Source of the DNA: Spongospora subterranea f. sp. subterranea
Taxonomy: Eukaryota > Endomyxa: Phytomyxea > Phytomyxea > Plasmodiophorida
DNA: 64,000 nucleotides
Direction: 5' to 3'
NCBI GenBank assembly: GCA_049724395.1
Contig: JAUGWO010000014.1
Span: 32,685-96,684 of the forward strand
The translations under genes were made by a program, and so were the position numbers. Shown here piece after piece: positions 56,720-64,000 of this stretch. Positions within the stretch are counted from its first letter, which is position 1, and each line of letters starts with the position of its first letter. The notes under the pieces were generated by a model. That model searched no databases and was not told where the DNA came from. It saw only the letters and a list, made by a program, of their open reading frames with translations.

Positions 56720-56733
56720 TGGGACTCTTAATC
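56720..56733 (-). promoter_or_regulatory. Primer-binding site of Copia copy 3 (tRNA-Lys anticodon arm)
   Basis: On the minus strand GATTAAGAGTCCCA follows the LTR without a gap, as in copy 2, and continues ACCCTGCTC. The reverse complement is the tRNA-Lys(CUU) anticodon arm. Confidence 0.7.
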
Positions 56734-56954
56734 TATTAGACGATAGTGGTAGTGGTAGTGTGTAGCGTTTACGCTGGAATCCGTTCCAAATTCAATGTGT
56801 GTATTAGCCATTCACGTTAATGATTACTATAGAAGAGTGACGTTTATTGTCATTGATGCCCAAGGATGTGTTTAATACACATAGTTGAGTCATTCTTATC
56901 AATGACTCAACATGAATCATGCGGAAGATGAAAATATCGCCTTACGGTTAATAC
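56734..56954 (-). repeat. 5' LTR of Copia copy 3
   Basis: A 221-bp LTR matching 52634-52810. It contains a 24-bp hairpin with two AP-1/GCN4-type sites (TGAGTCA...TGACTCA), a GTGTTTAATACACAT palindrome and a TGACGTTT element. These are likely promoter or enhancer elements of the retrotransposon. The right border abuts Gypsy sequence. Confidence 0.85.
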
Positions 56955-58517
56955 ACAAGGCCATCATTCTCGGGTCCTTATATACCTAAGACTTTTGGAT
57001 CATGACGATTAGGCGTCCTGACATCCATCATTCCGTTGATGGCGTCTAATAACGGATGATCCCTATTCACCTGAATAAATTCCGTTATCAATGTTGGTGC
57101 ATCATTCTTGGGGGTAATCAGTGGTTCCCATGAGTTCTCCGACTCAGAAAATCCTAGACATTTAACAAATCCTTGTAATTGCTGGGTTTCCTGATCCAAT
57201 CAGACTTTCAGAATCCTTTCTGCCTCAAATGTTGCATTGTCAAATGAAAACTGAGTTTTCATCTCTTCCGTGACGTTAAGGTTTTGATCTGCATAGAACC
57301 TTATGCGATCTCCATGTACGATAGACGTCATATCCGTAATCAGGTTCCTAACCTTGAATACGTATCCTTTTTTTGATTCTATAATCTGATATGGTCCCTT
57401 CCATTTCAAATATAGTTTCTCGCCTGATTTTGTGACATTAGGACTGGTTAATCCATAATCGCCAATCCCGAAATTAGGTTTCAATTTTCCAGTTGATGCC
57501 TTATTCCTCTTCTGATGCCTCTCAGAATTTGTCACTCCCAGCACTTCCTTATGCATTTGAGCTAGTTGCACCTGCAATTGCTCTACCATGACCCCTATTT
57601 GTCCACTATTCAATGATATATCATTGATGTGTTCCACACCTGTCCCAGGTTTCTTAAAGATTAGTTCCACTGGATTATCTGCCTTAGCTCCAGTATAAAC
57701 CGTAACTGGCGCTCTCCAACCCAACCGTTTCTGTGGTTTATGATTAAGCCCATGCTCAATCGCCTTGATCAGCCATGGCCAATCTTCCTTATTCCATCTC
57801 AACTCTGATATAACACACCTGAATGCAGATAATATCAGTTTGTTGATTACCTCGATGGATCCATTCGGGTAGTGTGTGTAGGCAGTAGTCCAGTGCTGTT
57901 CCACACCACATTTTGCTGCAAATCCCCTCATGATTTCCGACATAAAGTATGATGCTTGATCCGAGACAAACACCTCTGGAGTCCCAATTTGGATCTCCAT
58001 TCCATGAGAGCATCCACTGTCGCATCTGTGTCTGGTGTATTGACAGGCGTGATATGCACCAATCCTGACACATCATCCCTGATTACTAATAGCCATTGGA
58101 ATTCATGATATGCACCCTAATTAAGCGGCATCATATACAGGTAATCAAAGTGTAATACTTGATTAGGTCTGCATCCATGACATGCTTCTCCTAGTGGTCG
58201 TGGCACCTGCTCACCACCTCTGCTGGGAACGCAATGCAAGCATTCCTTGCAGATAGTCCTCACTCTCTTCGATCATATTGGTCCAGTAAAACCTTTCCTT
58301 AATCAATTGTGCCGTCGAATTGATTCCATTATGACCATTACGTGCACCCATATGTGCAATAACACATATCCTTAACCTTAAATCCCGACTACCAGACGGA
58401 ATAACAATCTGTCCCTGATCATTCACAAACAATCCGTTAGTTTGTCTAAGGTTTTCCTGTTCCATTTCCGTTAGCTTATTAGTTTGTTCTTTGCCTATTT
58501 CCTGTTCATTAGGGAAC
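56955..58517 (-). mobile_element. Partial Ty3/Gypsy element (integrase and chromodomain)
   Basis: Minus strand: the integrase HHCC finger start at 58525-58211 (LRICVIAHMGARNGHNGINS, FYWTNMIEE), a broken stretch, then the integrase core and C-terminus at 58000-57200 (VFVSDQASYFMSEIMRGF, TAYTHYPNGSIEVINKLI, YLKWKGPYQIIESKKGYVF). A chromodomain-like end follows at 57199-56978 (FVKCLGFSESENSWEPLI). Frames change at about 58200, 58050 and 57200. It is a sister of the downstream element, whose 3' LTR interrupts it at 58518. Confidence 0.85.
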
Positions 58518-58736
58518 TGTAACATACATCGGTATACACTGGTCAGGTGGATTACTATAGATGCTATTTACACACAATAGATGTTCCTATTCCGAGCCAA
58601 TATACTCTCTGTGTATTAGATCCGATATCTGGTCCGTAAAGTCCGTCAGGAACTCCGTTGCCAGCTATATCCAATACAATAGGGTAGCCTGTCGTAGGCT
58701 ATAACATAGGGTCAATACGTTGACACATATGTTACA
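58518..58736 (-). repeat. 3' LTR of the Gypsy element
   Basis: A 219-bp sequence bounded by TGTAACATA and TATGTTACA (a TG...CA border with 9-bp inverted ends). On the element strand it is preceded by a polypurine tract GAAAGAAGGAAG ending exactly at the LTR. The other LTR lies beyond the right end of the window. Confidence 0.85.
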
Positions 58737-59214
58737 CTTCCTTCTTTCAAAGAAATGCCCCACCCATGAAAATTTTAGATAAAAATCCGAAATTTCCTGA
58801 AGCCAGTTTGCGTCTATAATCATTATGCAAAAAAATAGGAATCTTTTACAAGTAGGTTATACTTTCCCTAATCAATATCGTTTCTAATATTAATCTAGTC
58901 CTCACTGACTATCTTGTTAGAGACCATGAATGAATCCTCATCCAAGGTACTGTGAGACTTTCACTCACTAAACCAAAAAAATCATAATAATATCGCAACA
59001 CTGCTTCAATCATATCGTAGGCTAACTGTGGGCTCTCAGTTTCCGACGCCTGGGATATGACTTGGCCTTACGCTTCAACTCTGGTGAAGCAACCACATTA
59101 ATTGATTTGTCCATCAATTTCTCTAACAAAACCTCAATCTGACTTCTCAGTGAATGAGTTTTGTTTGCAATAAGAATTCTTGGACCAATGTCCTTGCATC
59201 CTGAGCAACTTGCT
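58737..59214 (-). other. Gypsy 3' untranslated region and chromodomain tail
   Basis: The chromodomain tail continues in another frame just below 59215 (EPLEQVAQDARTLVQEF), showing a one-base frameshift at the end of the integrase frame. The rest up to the LTR is non-coding. Confidence 0.6.
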
Positions 59215-60627
59215 CTAATGGCTCCAGGAATTTTCGGTCTCTGAAAATCCCAACCATTTTACTAATGCTACGAGCGATTGAGATTTCGAATCCACTTTCA
59301 CGTTCACAATAAACTCTGCTTCAAATGTAGCATTGTCAAATGCAAACTGATTCTTAATCTCCTCAGTAACATTCATCTTCGAATCGTCATAAAATCGGAT
59401 TCTATCTCCATGAACTTTCCGCATTGACTTATCAACTAAGTTCATGACAGTAAACACATATCCATTGTTATTCTCAACAATCTGATATGGCCCTCTCCAT
59501 CTCTGAAAGAGCTTCTGTCCAGACTTCTCAACATCAGGGCTACATAAGACGAAATCTCCGACACCAAAATTTGGTCTTTGCCGAGGTTTCCTTGTCTTTG
59601 GCAACTTACGATTCTGGGTCCGTTCAGAACTCGTAATAGCCGCAACTTCTTTGTGCAGCTGTTCCATAGCACTCTCTAATGTCTCAGTTCTGCTGACAAT
59701 TTGTTCTGTTGTCATCTGACATTTACCCAGGTTCTCTCCAGGCTTTTTGAAGATAAGTTCCAGCGGATTATCACTCTTTAATCCCGTATGAACCGTTACT
59801 GGTGCTTTCCACCCCAGTCTCTTCTTTGGTCGATGGTTGATAGCATGTTCTATTGCTTTCAACAACCATGGCCAATCCTCTTTATTCCACCTCAACTCTG
59901 AAATCAGAGCTTGAAATAAAGACTTCAGTGCCTTATTCACAACCTCAACTGTCCCGTTAGGATAGTGAATATACGCTGTGGTCCAATGTTGTTCCACACC
60001 CGCTTTCTTGGCAAAGCTCCTCATTACTTCTGAAAGAAAGTAAGAAGCTTGATCTGAAACATACACCTCTGATGTTCCAAACTTTGATCGCCATTCCATC
60101 AACGCATCAACAGTCGTCTCCGTATCAGGAGTCACTGCTGGTGTCAGGTGAACCAAACCTGACAAGTCATCTACAATAACTAGAACCCATTCAAACTCAT
60201 GATATGATCCTTTCACTCTAGGCATTATATACATGAAATCAAAGTGCAATACTTGATTTGGTCTAGTTCCATGACATGCTTCACCAAAAGGTCGTGGGAT
60301 TCTCTTCCCTCCTCTTGTAGGAATGCAATGTAAACACAAGTTACATATAGATGTGACATCATCGATCATCGATTTCCAATGAAATTGTTCTTGTAGTAGT
60401 TTGAGTACTACATTAATTCCATAATGTCCACAATTTGCCCCAACATGGGCAATAACACACAATCTAGTCTTTAGATTGTCACATTCATCTGGGATAACCA
60501 CTTTGTCTGAGTGATTTAGCAACAACCCATCTGAATTCAAGATTAAGGAATCCCTGTCTCGACCCTTAATCCAATTACTCTGCTCTTGAGTAATCTCATC
60601 AACAGTTGGCCACACCAACTTACTCAT
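59215..60627 (-). CDS. Gypsy integrase with chromodomain-like end
   Basis: A 470-codon frame on the minus strand. The HHCC zinc finger reads HVGANCGHYG with CNLCLHC. The core triad is HFDFMYIMP (Asp), VYVSDQASYF (Asp) and YPNGTVEVVN (Glu). The C-terminal part includes FGVGDFVLCSPDVEKSGQKL and FQRWRGPYQIVENN, then a chromodomain start (LVALVKWLGFSETENSW). The same frame stays open upstream to about 60830, so it was once continuous with RT-RNase H. Confidence 0.92.
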   Translation of the reverse strand: MSKLVWPTVDEITQEQSNWIKGRDRDSLILNSDGLLLNHSDKVVIPDECDNLKTRLCVIAHVGANCGHYGINVVLKLLQEQFHWKSMIDDVTSICNLCLHCIPTRGGKRIPRPFGEACHGTRPNQVLHFDFMYIMPRVKGSYHEFEWVLVIVDDLSGLVHLTPAVTPDTETTVDALMEWRSKFGTSEVYVSDQASYFLSEVMRSFAKKAGVEQHWTTAYIHYPNGTVEVVNKALKSLFQALISELRWNKEDWPWLLKAIEHAINHRPKKRLGWKAPVTVHTGLKSDNPLELIFKKPGENLGKCQMTTEQIVSRTETLESAMEQLHKEVAAITSSERTQNRKLPKTRKPRQRPNFGVGDFVLCSPDVEKSGQKLFQRWRGPYQIVENNNGYVFTVMNLVDKSMRKVHGDRIRFYDDSKMNVTEEIKNQFAFDNATFEAEFIVNVKVDSKSQSLVALVKWLGFSETENSWSH

Positions 60628-60826
60628 GGGTTGAGTCCGAAATTGATCCTTGAAGTTTTGAGGTCCAAGTGATGCATCAGTTGGGTCTATCCTAGCATCA
60701 TGATCGATATCATTCTCAACATGCTCAGATTCATCAGTTATCGATCCATTACTCCTTTGAGTACGACGATTAACTGTAATCCTATTGCATCTCTCAGAAC
60801 CGCATCCAGATTCCAGTAGGCCATTA

Positions 60827-61906
60827 TCAATGTCTGATTTTGATAATACAGCCCCATCGAGTCATCATATCAGCCCAGACATTCATGTCTCCTGGTATAT
60901 GTTCGATGTTGAATCTAAATGATCTGAGATCCATACCCCATCTTTCCAAGCGTTCCCCAGCTTGCTTCGTGCACTTTTCAGGATTATACATGGAAGTCAA
61001 ATTCCTATGATCCGTAAAAAGCAGAAAGGGTTTAGAAGATTGAACTAAATAGTCCAATTTCCTAACTGTGTCCCAGATAGCGAATGCTTCCTTATCTGGC
61101 GTAGACCAGTTCAATTCTGATCCATGGAATCTGTGTCCGCAGAATCCCAACGGTTCATGTCTCTGATCATGGAACGGCAGTTTCCCAACATCCTCATGTG
61201 GAATCTGTGTCACCATACCAGAACTATGATATTGACTCGCATCAGTGAACACACATTGAACCATATCCTCGTCAGGATAGTTCAGCTGAGTTCGTCTACT
61301 GATCGCAGCCTTCATACTGCTGAATGCTTCATCATGAACAGCATTCCAACCAAACGCGCTCAATGAAATTCCCTTGGCCACCGATTTGGTCCTTTTCGGC
61401 TGACCTTTCATTGCGTTTTCATAGATATTCTGCAATGGCAGAACTAATCTATTATAATCTGGAATGGCTCTACTCATCCATTGAATAGCCATAACAAACT
61501 GTTGCAAGTCTCGCGCTGTCGTTGGCTTCTGCATATTTACTAATGCCTCAACTCTAGCCGGATCATGCCTCACACCCTCAGGAGTGAATATTCTTCCACA
61601 GAATTTGGCCTTAATCTGGAACAATTCACACTTCTCTAAGTTGAATTTGATATCGTGTTCCTGCGCCAATTTAAGTGTCGTTTCTAACACCTGGAACCAC
61701 TTCTCTTGAGTGTCTGCGTGTCCCAATATGTCATCAATCCATATTATTAATGATTGATACAGCAGTTCCCTATATATCTCATGCATTCTAACTTGGAACT
61801 GTGTGGCAGAATTCAGTGCTCCCTGAATGGATCTCGTTGGAGTGTAAACCCCTCGATCAGTCATAAAAGAAAACATTTCTTTGCAATCGGCGTCAAGTGG
61901 CATCAT
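60827..61906 (-). CDS. Gypsy reverse transcriptase (palm/thumb) and RNase H
   Basis: Starts directly after an in-frame TAA. RT has QGALNSATQFQ and the catalytic LIIWIDDILGHADT, then KCELFQIKAKFCGRIFT. RNase H has VQCVFTDASQYHSSGM, DKEAFAIWDTVRKLDY, LLFTDHRNLTSMY and EHIPGDMNVWADMMTR. The frame ends at 60827 because of a one-base shift; coding continues into integrase in another phase. Confidence 0.92.
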   Translation of the reverse strand: MMPLDADCKEMFSFMTDRGVYTPTRSIQGALNSATQFQVRMHEIYRELLYQSLIIWIDDILGHADTQEKWFQVLETTLKLAQEHDIKFNLEKCELFQIKAKFCGRIFTPEGVRHDPARVEALVNMQKPTTARDLQQFVMAIQWMSRAIPDYNRLVLPLQNIYENAMKGQPKRTKSVAKGISLSAFGWNAVHDEAFSSMKAAISRRTQLNYPDEDMVQCVFTDASQYHSSGMVTQIPHEDVGKLPFHDQRHEPLGFCGHRFHGSELNWSTPDKEAFAIWDTVRKLDYLVQSSKPFLLFTDHRNLTSMYNPEKCTKQAGERLERWGMDLRSFRFNIEHIPGDMNVWADMMTRWGCIIKIRH

Positions 61907-63256
61907 TTAGAAACCTTTGAAAGCGTCTAGAGAAAACCAATATTTGGAGCCACCCAAATGCTTGACTATTGATTCCAGAAACGGCATGGGCCATGCAGTT
62001 GCCTTGCATAGAGCGTTGACTTCTCGCAAATCAACCACCATACGTAATCCTTTACCACCGGGTTTTCTGACCACCACAACCGGAGAGGCCCACTCACAAT
62101 TGTAGTTTTCATAAACCAATCCATATTTCTCCAGAAGTCTGACAAATGTCGCCAGGAACTCACTATGTTCCTTGCTGTACCGTCGGGATTTGCACCTAAC
62201 AGGTTCAACTCCTTCCCTCAGGTTCGTTACGAAAGGAGTGACATTTGCAGGTGGATCAGGTCCCAGCGACCTTCTCCAAACAGTTTGATACTTCCATATC
62301 AACATCCTTAGTCGACTTTGCCATTCTATAGGCAATCCGTTATCAATAGCACGAGACATCATGTCTTCCATTGACTTCAAACTGTCTTCTGGGAAATCTT
62401 CCCCAATAATAATATCATCATCGTTGTACAAATCCCAATGACTGATATTATCCTCATTGTTGGCGCCTAATGTCTTCTTTAGAATTAGCGACTCTAGAGC
62501 ATCCTTAGGATTTATCCCCAGCTCTTTCAACAAATCTTCACCTAGCAATATTTCATCTAATGGTGAATCCCACAGCAAACATCTCCGGTTCCGAATGATC
62601 AGTTCGCCCGTTGCTGTATACAGGGTCAGATCAGCCAACATCTCATGTGTTGCTTCCGCCACTGTCTTATCTGGCAATATTAACTTAATTGCCTTTGCCA
62701 GTTTCCTTATACCGATCTTATCATCGAGCCTCTGCGCTTTCTTCGCAATGCTCATCGGTATAACTGTCGACTGGGTACCACTGTCTAATAACCCTGGAAA
62801 TATCATTCCTGCAGTCGACACTCTAACACTCAACTGTTTGTCTGCAGTTGACGGTTCGTGCATTTCTGACACTTTGTAGAAATCACTACTGTTGGATCCT
62901 GTCGTAGTCCTGACATAAAGATCACCGTTCTGTTGGCTCTCTATGCTAGCAACTCCAATCCGACAAATCCTCATATACTGTCCATCGCTGTATGGTTTAT
63001 TCTTAAACAAAACTTTCATTTTGTCTTTGTGTTTAACCAAGAGCGATTCCATCTCTGTCTTCGATGGTTTCTGTGGACACTTGGACATACTATGTCCTTC
63101 CAAACCGCAACACAAACATAAGAATTTTCCTTTCTTATGCTTAACGTTTTTTTCTGACGCCGGGCGTTGTCTCACCTCGGGTTGCAGTTTCTTAAAATCT
63201 GTGGCATTCCGACCTGGTTTTGTTTCATGAAGGAAATGGGTAACTTCAAGAAACAT
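61907..63256 (-). CDS. Gypsy gag end, protease and RT N-terminus
   Basis: A 449-codon frame with a CCHC knuckle (CLCCGLEGHSMSKC), protease (FPGLLDSGTQSTVIPMS, LLWDSPLDEILLGEDLL) and RT fingers (CEWASPVVVVRKPGGKGLRM, REVNALC, SLDAFKGF). It ends at TAA (61907-61909) exactly where the aromatic residue of the RT F-x-G-F-W block should be. The next ORF continues in the same frame. It overlaps the gag frame by about 85 nt in the -1 phase, consistent with gag-pol frameshifting. Confidence 0.9.
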   Translation of the reverse strand: MFLEVTHFLHETKPGRNATDFKKLQPEVRQRPASEKNVKHKKGKFLCLCCGLEGHSMSKCPQKPSKTEMESLLVKHKDKMKVLFKNKPYSDGQYMRICRIGVASIESQQNGDLYVRTTTGSNSSDFYKVSEMHEPSTADKQLSVRVSTAGMIFPGLLDSGTQSTVIPMSIAKKAQRLDDKIGIRKLAKAIKLILPDKTVAEATHEMLADLTLYTATGELIIRNRRCLLWDSPLDEILLGEDLLKELGINPKDALESLILKKTLGANNEDNISHWDLYNDDDIIIGEDFPEDSLKSMEDMMSRAIDNGLPIEWQSRLRMLIWKYQTVWRRSLGPDPPANVTPFVTNLREGVEPVRCKSRRYSKEHSEFLATFVRLLEKYGLVYENYNCEWASPVVVVRKPGGKGLRMVVDLREVNALCKATAWPMPFLESIVKHLGGSKYWFSLDAFKGF

Positions 63257-63885
63257 TTCTGTCTTTGGATCATAAGATCCACCAGGGCACTGGGATTTTC
63301 TTCAATCTCAGCTTTCTTTTTAGTCAAGGCGACCGCTTTGATCATCCTTGATAATGCCTCTGGTCGTATCCCATTCAAAAGGATACGGACCTGCTCCTTC
63401 TTACCCTCTCTGGTGTCGAAGAAAGCTTCCCATGAATTCTCTTGGACCTTCTTGGTCCAAGAATGCATCATCTGCATGACTCTGGCATTTGCAGAAGACA
63501 TTGTCTCCTGCATCACCACTGTTGACATGACTTCCTTGATTCGCGACCACGCAAATGGATCTTCTTTGAGCTGACGCTCGCACCATTCACTGAGATCTGA
63601 ATCTGTAACCTCGTCAACAGGTTTCTTTAGCTCATACAGAGCTAAGGTCTTCAGTAGGGTCGCCTCCACCATGGTTCTAAGTGGCCTTGCATTCTCCCTG
63701 CTGTTCGCATCTTCTAACACCTCCCAGTACCTCTTTTAGGTCCTGGTTGAAGGCTATTATTGATGACCGCTGGGTGTCTACCAACGTTGGGGCCTTGTTG
63801 GTCTCAAAGACCATGCCCGCCGTTTGAGGGACTGACTTTTTCTTCTTTAGGAATCTTATCACTTGCGGTGACCGAGTCTACCATT
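63172..63885 (-). CDS. Gypsy gag
   Basis: Open at 63720-63172 (ENARPLRTMVEATLLKTLAL, SWEAFFDTREGKKEQVRILL) with the helical composition of a Gypsy capsid. Upstream coding continues in a different frame to about 63862 (SVPQTAGMVFETNKAPTLVD), and a possible ATG is at about 63882 (MVDSVTASDK). One or two frameshifts near 63720 and 63800 break it. The 63886-64000 remainder is probably leader; the 5' LTR is outside the window. Confidence 0.8.
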
Positions 63886-64000
63886 ACGAGAGTTCCAATC
63901 AAATCGAAAATCCCAAATGAACTCAATTCCAATCAAACAATCGGCACAAGACCTCTGTCATGAGTCACGATCTCAATTCCATCATGAATTGATTAATCTC

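Overview
This is nuclear DNA from a eukaryote. Genes are split by many short GT-AG introns (mostly 50-65 nt), usually with a CTAAC, CTGAC or CTGAT branch-like motif just before the acceptor. There are two tRNA-Gln genes, and Copia, Ty3/Gypsy, LINE and DNA transposons. The lineage cannot be fixed from the sequence alone. The AP-2 mu and Rab11 proteins are clearly recognisable but more diverged than animal copies, so I favour a fast-evolving protist or early-branching lineage (inference).

Region 1 (1-22.3 kb) is gene-dense with housekeeping genes. In order: a small unknown gene with an inverted copy of its 3' end; a zuotin/DNAJC2 J-protein; a sorbitol dehydrogenase-like gene (5 exons) converging on a Rab11-like GTPase (5 exons); tRNA-Gln(CUG); a small two-exon gene; a LYR-motif protein; a copine-like double-C2 protein divergent from a TMEM223-like membrane protein; AP-2 mu (5 exons, 439 aa); a thrombospondin-type-1 membrane protein with a frameshift; a RIG-I/Dicer-type helicase with an N-terminal zinc module and a C-terminal dsRNA-binding domain; and a second tRNA-Gln.

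Region 2 (22.3-31.2 kb) is a graveyard of transposons: a broken Copia copy whose LTR carries a 153-bp MITE with a 9-bp target duplication, a broken chromovirus, LINE pieces, an ankyrin pseudogene, a solo LTR and a 1.3-kb satellite.

Region 3 (26.7-48.4 kb) is the most striking part. It is a nested, transposon-riddled palindrome carrying four copies of a gene family that encodes predicted secreted ankyrin-repeat proteins. Three copies read through as complete genes once introns are removed (16 exons/688 aa; 13 exons/497 aa; and a near mirror copy of the latter). The fourth is a truncated pseudogene. A C48/Ulp1-like protease exon sits near the inner centre. A two-gene DDE transposon sits between the two head-to-head ankyrin genes.

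Region 4 (48.4-64 kb) is stacked LTR retrotransposons: an integrase-deleted Copia with a mutated RT motif, a nearly intact Copia, a partial Gypsy, and a nearly intact Gypsy running off the right end. Two Copia copies have, directly after the 5' LTR, a 14-nt primer-binding site complementary to the anticodon arm of tRNA-Lys(CUU). This suggests priming by a tRNA half, as known for Drosophila copia.
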